Shown: one piece after another, positions 9,584 to 18,918 of the stretch
Position numbering within the stretch: position 1 is the stretch's first letter
How the letters are laid out: the number at the start of each line of letters is the position of its first letter
Assembly (NCBI GenBank): GCA_031376425.1
Contig: JANMDR010000230.1
Coordinates: 1 to 54,153, forward strand
Length of the DNA: 54,153 nt
DNA from: JANMDR01 sp031376425
GTDB lineage: Bacteria; Pseudomonadota; Gammaproteobacteria; Burkholderiales; Usitatibacteraceae
Reading direction: 5' to 3'
The notes under the pieces: generated by a model
What the model saw: the letters and a program-made list of their open reading frames with translations, nothing else
Told to the model about the DNA's origin: nothing
Database searches by the model: none
Program-made: the position numbers and the translations under genes

Positions 9584-9827
9584 TGAGTTCTCCTAGAGTT
9601 TTAGTGTTTTGCGGGATTTTTGCGGCCTTACTAGTTAGCCAACTCATTTAGCAAATAAGCAGCAGAGCCGACACAGGTACAAACGTAGTTGCCAACAATC
9701 GCAAAACTTAGCCCGCTATTATCGCCGTTTTTAAGCTCTATAGGCGAAAGTTCACGCTTTGTGCACTATCGCCACCCGTTATGCCAATTCAACCATTATC
9801 AAACGCCACTTTAATCACAGCAACCAC

Positions 9828-10913
9828 ATGAAAATTTTTAGAAATAGTTTAGTGCGCGAATTTAGTGGCATGTGCATGAATGTTGGCGCAGTGTTACTGG
9901 CTATCCTAATTTCGTTTCAAATAATGGCGTGGATTGGTCGCGCCTCCACCGGCGCAGTCGTGCCCGAAGCAGTATGGGCGCTGGTTGGCTTTACACTCAT
10001 TGCCCAATTGCCCGTAGTGCTGGCACTTTCGGCCTTTATTGCGGTGTTACTCACCCTCACGCGCAGCTATCGGGATTCGGAAATGTCGGTTTGGTTTGCC
10101 TCCGGCTTATCACTCGCCGCCTGGGTGCGTCCGGTGTTGTCCTTCGCGTTGCCGCTGGCCGCCTTAACTGGTTTTCTAAGCCTAGTGCTTAGCCCGTGGG
10201 CGTATCAACAAAGCCGCGACTATCAGCGCACATTAAAAAACCGCGATGAAATGGCGCTAATCTCCCCCGGCGTGTTTATCGAATCACCAGGTGCCGAACG
10301 GGTATTTTTTGTGGATAAAACCTCACTCACCAACGCCACCGTAAACAATGTATTCGTGCAATATAACCAAGGCAGCAAATTTGGCGTAGTGGTAGCCGAA
10401 CAAGGCTACCCAGAGACCGCCGCCAACGGGGATCGCTTCTTAGTGCTGCTAAATGGTCGCCGCTACGAAGGCACACCCAGCGCCCTAGACTTTCAAATTA
10501 TCGACTTTGAAAAGCAAGTATTGCGCATCGACCAAGCCCGCCTAAAAACAGAAGCACCCGCCACCAAAGGCATGACCAGCCTTGGCTTGTTGGCCGATAC
10601 CACACCAGAACACATCGCTGAATTGCATTGGCGCATCGCCCTACCCATTTTTGCCATTGTGCTGGCGCTATTTGCGATTCCCTTAAGCTTTGTTGATCCA
10701 AGAAGCGGAAAATCATACAATCTTATCATCGCCATCCTTGTTTTTGCCCTTTACTATCAATTACTTAGCGTCTTTCAGGTATGGACGGCGCAAGGCAAAA
10801 TACCATTGCTAATCGGCCTTTGGCCGGTGCATGCAGGCATCCTATTTATTCTGCTGGTACTGTTTTCAAAACAGCTATTTTCATTCCGCTGGCTCGCGTT
10901 TGCTAAAAGCTAG
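9828..10913 (+). CDS. lptF: LPS export permease LptF
   Basis: 361 aa from the ATG at 9828 (MKIFRNSLVREF). The open frame starts 69 nt further upstream but the family begins at this methionine. It shows the YjgP/YjgQ layout: three N-terminal TM segments, a periplasmic jellyroll region (about 140-265, with ISPGVFIE and VFFVDK) and three C-terminal TM segments. LptF with LptG and LptB2 extracts LPS from the inner membrane. In most relatives lptG follows directly; here a tRNA gene follows, so lptG must lie elsewhere. Confidence 0.93.
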   Translation: MKIFRNSLVREFSGMCMNVGAVLLAILISFQIMAWIGRASTGAVVPEAVWALVGFTLIAQLPVVLALSAFIAVLLTLTRSYRDSEMSVWFASGLSLAAWVRPVLSFALPLAALTGFLSLVLSPWAYQQSRDYQRTLKNRDEMALISPGVFIESPGAERVFFVDKTSLTNATVNNVFVQYNQGSKFGVVVAEQGYPETAANGDRFLVLLNGRRYEGTPSALDFQIIDFEKQVLRIDQARLKTEAPATKGMTSLGLLADTTPEHIAELHWRIALPIFAIVLALFAIPLSFVDPRSGKSYNLIIAILVFALYYQLLSVFQVWTAQGKIPLLIGLWPVHAGILFILLVLFSKQLFSFRWLAFAKS

Positions 10914-11009
10914 CCAGCCCCATTCACCAGCAAAACCACAGATTAGTTTGCGAAACTGCCCCAAACCAGCTACAATCGCGCCTCTGAAGTAAAGCAAATT
11001 CCGCAGCAT

Positions 11010-11100
11010 GGAGGGGTGGATGAGCGGTTTAAGTCACACGCCTGGAAAGCGTGCGTAGGTTAATCGCCTACCGCGGGTTCGAATCCCGCCCCCTCCGCCA
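11010..11100 (+). tRNA. tRNA-Ser (anticodon GGA), CCA encoded
   Basis: 91-nt class II tRNA. The acceptor stem GGAGGGG pairs with CCCCTCC, followed by G and an encoded CCA. The anticodon loop CTGGAAA gives anticodon GGA (reads UCC/UCU). The long variable arm (GTAGGTTAATCGCCTAC) is a serine hallmark, and the T-arm GCGGGTTCGAATCCCGC is perfect. Confidence 0.97.
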
Positions 11101-11108
11101 GTTATTAG

Positions 11109-11141
11109 AAAAGCGACCTCTTTTGGTCGCTTTTTATTTTT
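11109..11141 (+). terminator. Intrinsic terminator after tRNA-Ser
   Basis: Perfect 10-bp stem AAAAGCGACC / GGTCGCTTTT with a 6-nt loop, followed by TATTTTTT. Nine bases after the tRNA CCA. Confidence 0.9.
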
Positions 11142-11143
11142 TA

Positions 11144-11229
11144 GGAGGGGAGCGCGCCAATGATTTGGCGCGCGACGGGATTCGAAGGGTTTTGCCTGCA
11201 GCATGTAGGCGATTCCCCCCCCTCCGCCA
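11144..11229 (+). pseudogene. Degenerate tRNA-Ser-like remnant
   Basis: Starts with GGAGGGG and ends with CCCTCCGCCA, the two acceptor-stem ends and CCA of the intact tRNA-Ser just upstream, and is of tRNA size (86 nt). The interior no longer folds as a cloverleaf. Part of it (GGGATTCGAA ... GTAGGCGATT) matches the reverse complement of the T-arm and variable arm of the intact gene, so an internal segment appears inverted. It also holds a 9-bp palindromic hairpin (GCGCGCCAA...TTGGCGCGC). It is followed by a weaker copy of the same terminator. Confidence 0.6.
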
Positions 11230-11235
11230 GTTTTT

Positions 11236-11270
11236 AAAAAGCGACTTTTTTAGGTCGTTTTTTACTTTTT
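11236..11270 (+). terminator. Second, imperfect copy of the tRNA-Ser terminator
   Basis: AAAAAGCGAC / GTCGTTTTTT with a bulged G and a T-rich tail. It is preceded by CCTCCGCCAGTT exactly as in the intact copy, so tRNA 3' end and terminator were duplicated together. Confidence 0.55.
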
Positions 11271-11280
11271 AGGCACGGTA

Positions 11281-11365
11281 CGTCATTCCAGCGAAGGCTG
11301 GAATGACGATATCTCGTATTTTGGAAGATACAGATAATGGCACTTTTGATTTAGAAACGAAGTCA
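11281..11365. repeat. Interspersed repeat, copy 1 (CGTCATTCCAGCGAAGGCTG family)
   Basis: Begins with a 28-bp palindrome (CGTCATTCCA GCGAAGGC TGGAATGACG) and continues with about 55 bp ending in AATGGCACTTTTGAT-TAGAAA. The same palindrome half and the same trailing sequence recur at 27066-27140. The rest of 11366-11586 shows no gene; I see nothing else that I can name. Confidence 0.8.
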
Positions 11366-11586
11366 CCGATGCAAAAGCGCGTTGCCTGCAGAGCAAAAAA
11401 CGCCACCCGAAAAGTGATAACATTATTCGCTTACTTGGGCGACTTCATTACCTATCGGACGCTGAGCCAAGCTGTATCCTGAGACCGTGAGCCAGATGCG
11501 TTTGGATGCCTTTGGGTGCATTAGAGCGGCTCTATTTAATCCCTTGGGTCAACTTCCCAAAACACCTCAATTGGAAGGGCTAGCCT

Positions 11587-12387
11587 TTGAACTCCCATCG
11601 CCAGCTATCAATAGGAATTGACCACTCCCGCCGATGGCACCAGACTTTCCTCAGACCACTGGCCATCAGCAGTGCTAGCGTGATGATGGTGGCAATGCTC
11701 GGCTGTACCGCCACCACCTCAAATCCTCCGAGTTTGCCCGTAGCGGTGCAGGAAACGGCTACAACTACCGCTACCCTTACCGAAACACCCGCCAACCCGC
11801 AACGGCTGGGATTCAGCGCGACGGTCTGCGCTAAGGGGGAAGGTGGTATCAAATTGAGTGTGACTGATCGATTCATACTTTTGCAGGGTTCTATTTGTCC
11901 GGGCGACGATAAACGCTTCAAGGCATTTTTAACAACAGTTTCACCATCTATCCGTTTGATAAAGCTCGCCAGTGGTGGTGGCAATGGCGGTGCGGCGCAA
12001 GCGATGGGGGTGATGATTCGCGAGGCTGGATATAACACCTATGTAGATGCCACGCGTGACCGCTGCGCGAGTGCCTGCACCCATATTTTTGCTGCTGGCG
12101 TTGAGCGCTTCTATGCTGGTAGCGCTGAAATAAAAACGGGGCGCGAGGGGCGCGTTGGCTTGGGTTATCACTATCTAAATTCGCGACGCCCGGATCAAAC
12201 GGATGAGCAAAAAGATAATATCTTTAACGCTACGGCGGCTGTTTATCTGAAAAAAATGCTCGCACCCGCCGCCGTTGCAGCGGTAACGGCGCTGATGTCG
12301 GAAAACCGAACGACGCAAATGACATGGCTAAATGGCAAAGAAGCGCTACAAGTAGGCATTGCCACTTCTTTGGCTACGCCGCCTTAA
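11587..12387 (+). CDS. Lipoprotein with ClpP-like fold (COG3904-type)
   Basis: 266 aa starting at a TTG, chosen because GGAAGG lies 8 nt upstream and no ATG gives a usable signal peptide. Residues about 15-40 make a lipoprotein signal (RRW..., hydrophobic, VAMLGC with Cys40). The mature part holds a ClpP/crotonase-like core: LASGGGNGGAAQAMGVMIREAGYNTYVD (oxyanion-hole region, about 126-154) and DRCASACTHIFAAG (about 156-169), where the serine in CASAC sits at the expected nucleophile position. The pattern matches predicted periplasmic proteins of the COG3904 type. Enzymatic activity is inference. A REP-like palindrome follows the stop. Confidence 0.75.
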   Translation: MNSHRQLSIGIDHSRRWHQTFLRPLAISSASVMMVAMLGCTATTSNPPSLPVAVQETATTTATLTETPANPQRLGFSATVCAKGEGGIKLSVTDRFILLQGSICPGDDKRFKAFLTTVSPSIRLIKLASGGGNGGAAQAMGVMIREAGYNTYVDATRDRCASACTHIFAAGVERFYAGSAEIKTGREGRVGLGYHYLNSRRPDQTDEQKDNIFNATAAVYLKKMLAPAAVAAVTALMSENRTTQMTWLNGKEALQVGIATSLATPP

Positions 12388-12399
12388 TATAAGCCTCAA

Positions 12400-12419
12400 G
12401 GGCAAATAATTATTCGCCC
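12400..12419. repeat. REP-like palindrome, GGGCGAATAATTATTCGCCC family
   Basis: Near-perfect 20-bp palindrome between two convergent genes. Relatives occur at 36378-36397 (perfect), 20979-20998 and 39493-39511. It could act as a bidirectional terminator or simply be an intergenic repeat. Confidence 0.7.
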
Positions 12420-12445
12420 TTACAAACCGAGGCATACCCACCGCA

Positions 12446-13351
12446 TTAATCGCTTGGTGGCCGCGCCATTACGGATAGCTGTGGTAGATCTGGACGATCT
12501 TTGGCTAGTTTGCTCCATACATCTTGCGCATCTTGCTTGGCACCTAATTCTTGCAGGGTTAGGGCGTAGAGTAACCAATCTGAAAACGCGGCGTTGCCTT
12601 CTGGCTTACGGCGCTGCGTGGCTTCTTGCACATCGCTTGGTAGGGTTTGGAACTGGCCTTTGGCGATATTGGTGCCGCCAAAGTTTACCTGCCAGGCATA
12701 GGCGGTGTTGGCTTGCAACTTGACGTTGGCGGGAAGTTTTACAGCCAGATTGCTTTGCTTGGCTTTATAGATAGCTTTAGGCGCATTTTCATCAGCGCTA
12801 AGCAATTCAAACTCATAAGGGCCTTTTGCATTCAGGGCTTGCCAACGAAAATCCGGTTGCAGGCTTAATACTTTAGTTTTTTCAATCGGGTACAAGAGGC
12901 GATCTGGCAGCGGCGGCGCTTTAATCGCTTTCAGATCAATGTTGCGCATTCTAATGCTCGCACTGGCGTTTTGTGCGGCGGTGGTCACGGTTTGGGAAGA
13001 TACTTTCCACGCCGTTTGGCGCGGGGTGGGGGCATTGCCCACCTTGGCGGTTACATCGGCATCACCGACTAAAAAATCACCGGGACCACGAATCAGAAAT
13101 TCTTTACCGCTGACGAGATACATGACGCCAACTTGGCAATCTTTTACGCAGGAAATACGCGCGCCCTTTTCCAGCTCACCCATTAGCGCAACTTTAAAAG
13201 TGCCAATTTGCGCATCACCCTTTACATCGGTGATGAAGGCAATGCCGGCGGCTGAAACTGTTGTTACCGCCGTTAAGCCGCCTACTGCCAAACCTAGCAG
13301 CAACGTGTTTGCAGAAAACCAATTTTTATTAGAATTTTTGTTTTTAATCAT
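12446..13351 (-). CDS. FecR-domain secreted protein
   Basis: 301 aa from the ATG at 13351, preceded by a GGAGAT Shine-Dalgarno; the frame is open 66 nt further up but without support. Residues 10-35 form a signal peptide (TLLLGLAVGGLTAVTTVSA). Residues about 35-125 read as a FecR domain (FITDVKGDAQIG...FLIRGPGDFLV). The middle is a beta-rich module (LLYPIEKTKVLSLQPDFRWQAL...TAYAWQVNFG), and the C-terminus is a helical TPR-like segment (ALTLQELGAKQDAQDVWSKLAKDRP). It lies directly downstream of the CHASE2 cyclase gene, a recurrent pairing, so a shared envelope-sensing role is likely. A decayed copy of its 3' end occurs at 27147-27270. Confidence 0.8.
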   Translation of the reverse strand: MIKNKNSNKNWFSANTLLLGLAVGGLTAVTTVSAAGIAFITDVKGDAQIGTFKVALMGELEKGARISCVKDCQVGVMYLVSGKEFLIRGPGDFLVGDADVTAKVGNAPTPRQTAWKVSSQTVTTAAQNASASIRMRNIDLKAIKAPPLPDRLLYPIEKTKVLSLQPDFRWQALNAKGPYEFELLSADENAPKAIYKAKQSNLAVKLPANVKLQANTAYAWQVNFGGTNIAKGQFQTLPSDVQEATQRRKPEGNAAFSDWLLYALTLQELGAKQDAQDVWSKLAKDRPDLPQLSVMARPPSD

Positions 13352-13423
13352 GATGTTATCTCCAATATCTCGAAAAAATCTTAAACATTGACTTGAGTGC
13401 CTACAGTACAGTATCAAACATTC

Positions 13424-15349
13424 TTAAGCTGGTGTGTGAAAATTCGCACGTACACCCCAAAGTGATACATCGGTATGGCCGCGCAACGGCTGCGGTCCGT
13501 GGTCGATAAACTCGGCACCGGCATCGCGTAAGATCGATAAAGCTTTAGCGCCATCCATGTGCAACTCGCGCATTACGCTTGGGGTGATGACAATGGGGCT
13601 TTCCAAACGCTTGGTAATTCCTTCCACGCGCGATGCCACATTGACGGTATCACCAATGGCGGAATAGTTGTGCCGTTCCGTAGAGCCAATATTGCCCACC
13701 ACACAACCACCAAAATTAATGCCCACGCCAATTTCCAGCGCTCCGGTTAACTCTGCTGTGTCGAGCCGCGCGCCCAATTCAATGTTTAAGAGCGCTAACT
13801 CCCTATGCATTTGTAGGGCGCAGCGCACGGCATCAAAGCAGGCGGTGGATGATTTTTTGGGGGCACCAAATAGCGCCATCATGCCATCGCCCATAAATTT
13901 ATCAATGGTGCCGTTATTTTCATGTACCACTTTTACCATGCGGTCAAAATACAAGGTCAGCAGCGCGGTCACCTTATCGGCTGGTAGCGATTCTGCTAAT
14001 TGGGTGAAACCACGGATATCGCTAAAAAGCACGCACACCGGCAATACCTGCCCTGAAACCCCTGCCGATAGGCCACCTTCAAGCATCTCCTGCATCACAG
14101 CAGGGCTGACGCTACCGGAAAACGAGGCTTTAAGGCGATTTTTTTCCCGCGTGCTATCAACAATATCGCTGATGCCACGCGCCATTAAACTGAGCCATAC
14201 AGCGGCAATAATAGACGCTACCGGCAGTAATACCTGCACCTGAATCAGGGCGATGGAAATAGCTAATAACACCAGCGGTAAACCAATAATGCCGAGCGCA
14301 TATTGCCACGCCCGTGACGGTAAAAAAACCAGCAGCGCAAGAAGCGCAATGAGAAACCAAAACAGGGGCTTGCTCAGGGGTTGCAAGAGGCCATCACCCA
14401 GCAAGCCACGCAGTATCTGATGGTGAATCACCACCCCTGGCTGCTTGCTGCCCAAGGTGCCATCAATATTTTTTTCCCAATTAGAAAGCGCTACGGGTAG
14501 TTGCCAGCGATCTTGATCTGCCCCCACATAGCCGATGAGCACAACTTTATTTTCAAAATGCTTTTTTAGTAATTCCGGATTTGAATCCGCCCATTGCACC
14601 ACATCGGTGATGGGAATATAGTCTAGCCGCCCCCCCACCGAGTAATCAATCATGCCGCTTTTTACTTTACGCCCCAGTGCCTCGGCAATACGCATATCAA
14701 AGGGCAACATCAGCGCCTGTTTACCATCGGCAGTGGTGCGCCCAGCGCGTTCGGTACTTAAGCCCTGCACGATATTTTCAGGGTAGAACTGCCGTGGGAC
14801 GCGATCCGCATCTTCGATAATTTTATCTAAGCCAAAGGCATCGTCACCCAACATCCGCAAAAACGGCGCATGCACTTTAACAAGGGTGTTGCCCCGTGTC
14901 AGGGTTAAGGCCACAGTGAGCGGCGCAACTGACTTTAGTGCCACCAAACCGCGCACAAAGGCGATATCCAAGCCCGGCGAAATACGATCAAAGGAACGAT
15001 CTGGTAGCTGCACATCCATGCCCACCGCGAGGGGCTTGGCTTCCGCCAAGGCTTGCATAGTTTTGCCCAAATGCCGGTGCCACATGGCAATGGGCTCCTC
15101 AAACTGTTCCTCGGCCTGCGCATCAATACCAATCAGCACGGGCTCTATTTTTGCTGCACGCGGCAAATATCGTTGCGATAACTGCATCTGCAGATCAAAC
15201 AAAGAACGCTCAAACCCATCAATGGCGCGACTTCCCGGCGCACCCACTAAACAGAGCCCCCCCGTAGCCAACACTACCGATAAATACAACACCAAGCCGC
15301 GCTGCTGTTTGCCGAGCCAGCGGCTAATTTTTGTAACAGCATTGAGCAT
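13424..15349 (-). CDS. CHASE2-domain adenylate/guanylate cyclase
   Basis: 641 aa. One N-terminal TM (about 18-38), an extracytoplasmic CHASE2 sensor (about 45-320, with the typical ELxLxDxR-like PVLIGIDAQAEEQF and DGTLGSKQPGVVIHHQIL), three TM helices (about 330-395), and a class III cyclase domain (about 430-635). The catalytic core shows FSDIRGFT with the first metal aspartate, GDGMMALFGAP with the second, and NYSAIGDTVNVASRVE. It makes cAMP or cGMP; substrate choice is not certain. Upstream DUF349 and downstream FecR genes lie on the same strand with short gaps. Confidence 0.93.
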   Translation of the reverse strand: MLNAVTKISRWLGKQQRGLVLYLSVVLATGGLCLVGAPGSRAIDGFERSLFDLQMQLSQRYLPRAAKIEPVLIGIDAQAEEQFEEPIAMWHRHLGKTMQALAEAKPLAVGMDVQLPDRSFDRISPGLDIAFVRGLVALKSVAPLTVALTLTRGNTLVKVHAPFLRMLGDDAFGLDKIIEDADRVPRQFYPENIVQGLSTERAGRTTADGKQALMLPFDMRIAEALGRKVKSGMIDYSVGGRLDYIPITDVVQWADSNPELLKKHFENKVVLIGYVGADQDRWQLPVALSNWEKNIDGTLGSKQPGVVIHHQILRGLLGDGLLQPLSKPLFWFLIALLALLVFLPSRAWQYALGIIGLPLVLLAISIALIQVQVLLPVASIIAAVWLSLMARGISDIVDSTREKNRLKASFSGSVSPAVMQEMLEGGLSAGVSGQVLPVCVLFSDIRGFTQLAESLPADKVTALLTLYFDRMVKVVHENNGTIDKFMGDGMMALFGAPKKSSTACFDAVRCALQMHRELALLNIELGARLDTAELTGALEIGVGINFGGCVVGNIGSTERHNYSAIGDTVNVASRVEGITKRLESPIVITPSVMRELHMDGAKALSILRDAGAEFIDHGPQPLRGHTDVSLWGVRANFHTPA

Positions 15350-15399
15350 TGTGTTATTCCATAGTTTAAGTGCTGCTTCTTTACCTATTTTTTACCTAC

Positions 15400-18297
15400 T
15401 CATTTATTTAACTTACCCGCAAATTCGCAGGGGTGCTGCCGTAGTGCCGTCAGCGCTGCATCCAGACGCGCTACGGTTGCGGCGTCACCCACATCGGCCA
15501 ACGCCTGCGCGATGAGGGTAATTATTTTCGTGTTGGCATCCATTGGTGCAGCGGCAGTACGGGTTTCTAGGGCGGCCTTCATGTCGCGCATTTTTAGCTC
15601 GCGGCGCGCGGCCATACCTGCCTCTGGCGAGTTCATATCAAGCGCCATCTCTAATCGCAATAGCGTTTCATTAATGGCTGCAGCGGCTCTATTTTCGGGC
15701 TTCTTGGTATTGTTTGCAACTTTGGCGGCACCTTTAAAGCGTCCGAGCAAACTATTTTCCCAAACTCCGGGCAGCATAGGTGTAGCTGCAAATGCAGCCT
15801 CTTTATCAGCACCACTAGCACCCGCTTCCACCTCACGACAAAGCGCTAACTTCGCCGCCAAGCTATCGCAAGTCGTCTGCCATGCCCGCGTAGAGTGGCT
15901 GCTCAGGCGCTGCTGGGCGGTATCACGCGCCTTGGCATATTGCGCATCAAGCTTGGCAATTGCCGCGCGCGGTGCTTCACCGGCACGCTTCCATTGCGTA
16001 TCTACGTCCACTAAAGTCCGTTTCAATATGGGGGCGGGAGTGTCGTCGTTGAGGGCGTCAAGTTGGGCAATGAGGGCTTCGCGCGCTGCGGCATTTTCTT
16101 GAAATTGCGCCTGCTTGGCATCGAAGGCTTCTTGGCGTTTTGAGAACACTAGATCGGTGGCCGTTTTAAAGCTTTTCCATAATGCGTTTTCTTCGTTGCG
16201 GCTTAAGGGCAGAGCCTTGGCGAGGGTTTGCCATTGCGTTTGCAATCCACGAATATCATCAATTTTACTGTTGGTGCCCACCATCGCCTGTGCTTTGGCA
16301 ATAAGCTTTTCACGCTTGGCTTTTTCAATACGGCGCACGTCACTTAACGGCTCTTCTAAACGCGCTTGCGCCTTATTCCAATCTTGCAAAATAGCTTGCT
16401 GGGCGCTGCGCGAAACGGTGTGTTCCACCGGCCCGCACTTACGCCATTCGGTTTGCGCCAATTCCAGCGCCCGCGCTACTTCACGCCAGTCTGGCGCTTT
16501 AAATTCCGGCGCTTTAAATTCCAGCGCTTTTAAATCAGGTGTAGGTGCAGGCGCACCTTCAATAACGGGTGGCTTTAACACCAAGGAAAATTTATTTAAA
16601 TTAGTGATGACCACGCGACGGGCGTTTAAGTTTTCCTGCCGCGCCTGCTTTAGTTTAAGCAAATGCGCGTCCACGGGCAAATAGGCGGTGCGCAAGGCAG
16701 CGTCAAACTTATCCCACAACGGTTGCGAGCCAGCGGCACCCAATTTATCTAATTCTTTCCAACGCTCGCGCAGCTTATCAATTTGCGCAGCGTGTTCCAT
16801 TGTTTGTAGTTTTACCTCGCGGCTGGCGACATTAAGCGCTTCGGCTTCGGTAACTAAATCTTCCCGCCGCAAGCCACCGCTCCAGCGCTGCCAGCCTTTG
16901 AGACGGGTATGGTCGGCCACGAGCGCTTCAATTTTTGCTTGAAAGCCGCCATCCAAATGCATCTGCTTTTGGCTATTGAGAATGCGTGAAACCAGCTTAT
17001 CGGCATTGCCGATATGACCAGCCACGAGTTGCTCATTAGCCTCTTTAATTTGCGCTGAAAGTGCATCAAGCTCGGCCTGCCGCGCTTTTTGGCTTAACTC
17101 TTTTTTACCCTGCTTCGCTTTGGCTGCCGTATCGCGGCGCTTATCCATCTGGCTTTGCTGCCAAGCTTGAAACTGCGCTTCAAGCTGTGCCGCGAGCGTT
17201 TCATTTTGTACCGTCGTCAGCTTGCGCCAGCCGTCTTTAGGGGACACGGTAGCGACTGGCGTCGCTGGAGGCGCATCAATGACCGGTGCGGAGGCTTCAA
17301 CGACCGCACCTAGCGGCTCAATGACGAGTGCTGACGGCACAGGAGCAGCGGCTTGTTCCAGTGTTTTCTCGGTTTTTTTCTCCGTTTTTTCGTCACCCAC
17401 CAAAGCGCTCAAAAACGCCAAGCGTTCGCGCACGGCATCGGCATCGCTAATCAGCCCTTGCAGGGCATCACGCACTGCTTGGGTTTTGTCGCTCATATTA
17501 GCCGGGGCATCGGCCAATACTGACTGCGCCAGATCATAACGCGCCGCTAAGCGCGCGCCAGCCACTGGAACCTCACTGGCACTACCGTCAGCGCCATCCC
17601 CCCGCCCCTGCCCCTCCGCCTCCCCCTGCTCTTCTTGATCTGGCTGCTGGGCAACACCCGCCACCTCGGCTTTCAATGCCGTCATCAAGGCAAAGGTGTT
17701 GGCATTGGCTTGTACCAGCCAGCGATTTTGCGCTAACTCATTTTCAACACGGTAACGGGTAATCTCGGTTAACTGGGCGCGTAGGCTGTTGTAGCTAGAC
17801 ACGGTATCAGGCAAACATAAATCTGCATTCACGGCGCCCCATGCACGGTCAAGCTCCACTAAACGGTTTGCGGGAATGGCCGGTAACTGCGCTAACTCAT
17901 GCGCCGTTGTCAGCGCATTCGCCGCTGCTTCGCGCGTTTCGCGCACATGCACCACCTGCTGATATTTATCTTTTGCTAGTTTATGTACGCGTCTATCGTG
18001 ATCGCGAAAGGCTTTTTCGGCTTGCTTCAATGTGGCTTCATCGCTAATCGCGGTAATTGCCGCGAGTTTTAGCTCCACCTGCGGTGCCTCATTGGCCAGC
18101 TGCAGTAGCCCTGCACCATCGGCGGCGGCGGCTTGAATTTTTGCCTGCCATGCGGCAACATCAACCACGGGTTTAGCTGCAGGCGGGGGTGTTGGCGTGG
18201 CCGCTACGGTGGGCTTCGTTGTTGCCTTCGTTGCTGTGATATCCGTATCTGATTTTGCATCAGCGCCAGACAACTTACCAAATATTTTTCCAAACAT
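15400..18297 (-). CDS. Large DUF349-repeat protein
   Basis: 965 aa from MFGKIFGK at 18297. The frame continues 45 nt upstream, but MFGKIFG is the usual family start. The protein is almost entirely charged alpha helix with repeated DUF349 units of about 70 residues, recognisable by a W-xxL/W-xxC core (LRERWKELDKLG, DWREVARALELAQTEWRKCG, LQTQWQTLAKALPLSRNEENALWKSF, VDTQWKRAGEAPR). The N-terminal 120 residues are a low-complexity Ala/Thr/Pro linker. DUF349 proteins are cytoplasmic with poorly known function. It is transcribed towards the cyclase gene, 50 bp away. Confidence 0.88.
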   Translation of the reverse strand: MFGKIFGKLSGADAKSDTDITATKATTKPTVAATPTPPPAAKPVVDVAAWQAKIQAAAADGAGLLQLANEAPQVELKLAAITAISDEATLKQAEKAFRDHDRRVHKLAKDKYQQVVHVRETREAAANALTTAHELAQLPAIPANRLVELDRAWGAVNADLCLPDTVSSYNSLRAQLTEITRYRVENELAQNRWLVQANANTFALMTALKAEVAGVAQQPDQEEQGEAEGQGRGDGADGSASEVPVAGARLAARYDLAQSVLADAPANMSDKTQAVRDALQGLISDADAVRERLAFLSALVGDEKTEKKTEKTLEQAAAPVPSALVIEPLGAVVEASAPVIDAPPATPVATVSPKDGWRKLTTVQNETLAAQLEAQFQAWQQSQMDKRRDTAAKAKQGKKELSQKARQAELDALSAQIKEANEQLVAGHIGNADKLVSRILNSQKQMHLDGGFQAKIEALVADHTRLKGWQRWSGGLRREDLVTEAEALNVASREVKLQTMEHAAQIDKLRERWKELDKLGAAGSQPLWDKFDAALRTAYLPVDAHLLKLKQARQENLNARRVVITNLNKFSLVLKPPVIEGAPAPTPDLKALEFKAPEFKAPDWREVARALELAQTEWRKCGPVEHTVSRSAQQAILQDWNKAQARLEEPLSDVRRIEKAKREKLIAKAQAMVGTNSKIDDIRGLQTQWQTLAKALPLSRNEENALWKSFKTATDLVFSKRQEAFDAKQAQFQENAAAREALIAQLDALNDDTPAPILKRTLVDVDTQWKRAGEAPRAAIAKLDAQYAKARDTAQQRLSSHSTRAWQTTCDSLAAKLALCREVEAGASGADKEAAFAATPMLPGVWENSLLGRFKGAAKVANNTKKPENRAAAAINETLLRLEMALDMNSPEAGMAARRELKMRDMKAALETRTAAAPMDANTKIITLIAQALADVGDAATVARLDAALTALRQHPCEFAGKLNK

Positions 18298-18785
18298 AGC
18301 GTCTACAAGTCCAATTATCAAAGCATAAAAAATTGCGGCCAAAGCCGCATCAATACCATTATTGTGACATTGAATGCACCAGAGCAGGCAAGACGTATTT
18401 TTGACGTTGTAAAAAAGCCCGCGCAGGACAGTGATAATGCCGTTTCTATATCAATAGTGCATGAGCAAAAGTCGTGCTTGCGTTAGAGGTGAATCATCCG
18501 CGCTTCAATTCCTCCTTGTGAAGGGGAATGCAATGGCGGCAATGGTAATTATCGTTTTTATCTGAAAATAAATTGAATACGCACTAATTTCAAACGCATA
18601 AATGGCTTGTAGTCTCCAGCCACGAGGCAGTTGTATTTTCCAACCCCGTGAGAGTTTCGGCCGCCAATTACGTTTAGCGAATATGAGAGCAATTTTTATA
18701 TTTATAGCGTAAGGTGTTCACAAAGTTTTTAGCTAAGGCAGCAAAAGCATCTGCTACACTTCGCTTTAGGCTTCTGACACAACCA

Positions 18786-18842
18786 TGCATCACCTCTTCA
18801 GCATCACCTCCTCAGCATCACCTCTCCAGCATCACCTCTTCT
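18786..18842. repeat. Short tandem repeat, CAGCATCACCTCnnn x about 4
   Basis: Four imperfect 14-15-bp units based on CAGCATCACCTCYY lie 80 bp upstream of the NHL-repeat gene. The remaining non-coding sequence from 18298 to 18918 is unstructured to my eye. Copy number could vary between strains. Confidence 0.75.
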
Positions 18843-18918
18843 GAATTGCCGCTCCCGCTCCACCCACCACTCGCACTGTAAAACCATAAAACCGCAGGTT
18901 TCTTGAAAAGGAAACACC

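Noticed and set aside
11010..11270. Attachment site of a genomic island at tRNA-Ser
   Set aside because: A duplicated tRNA end is present, but only about 40 bp separate the copies and no integrase is in the window, so no island is there now.
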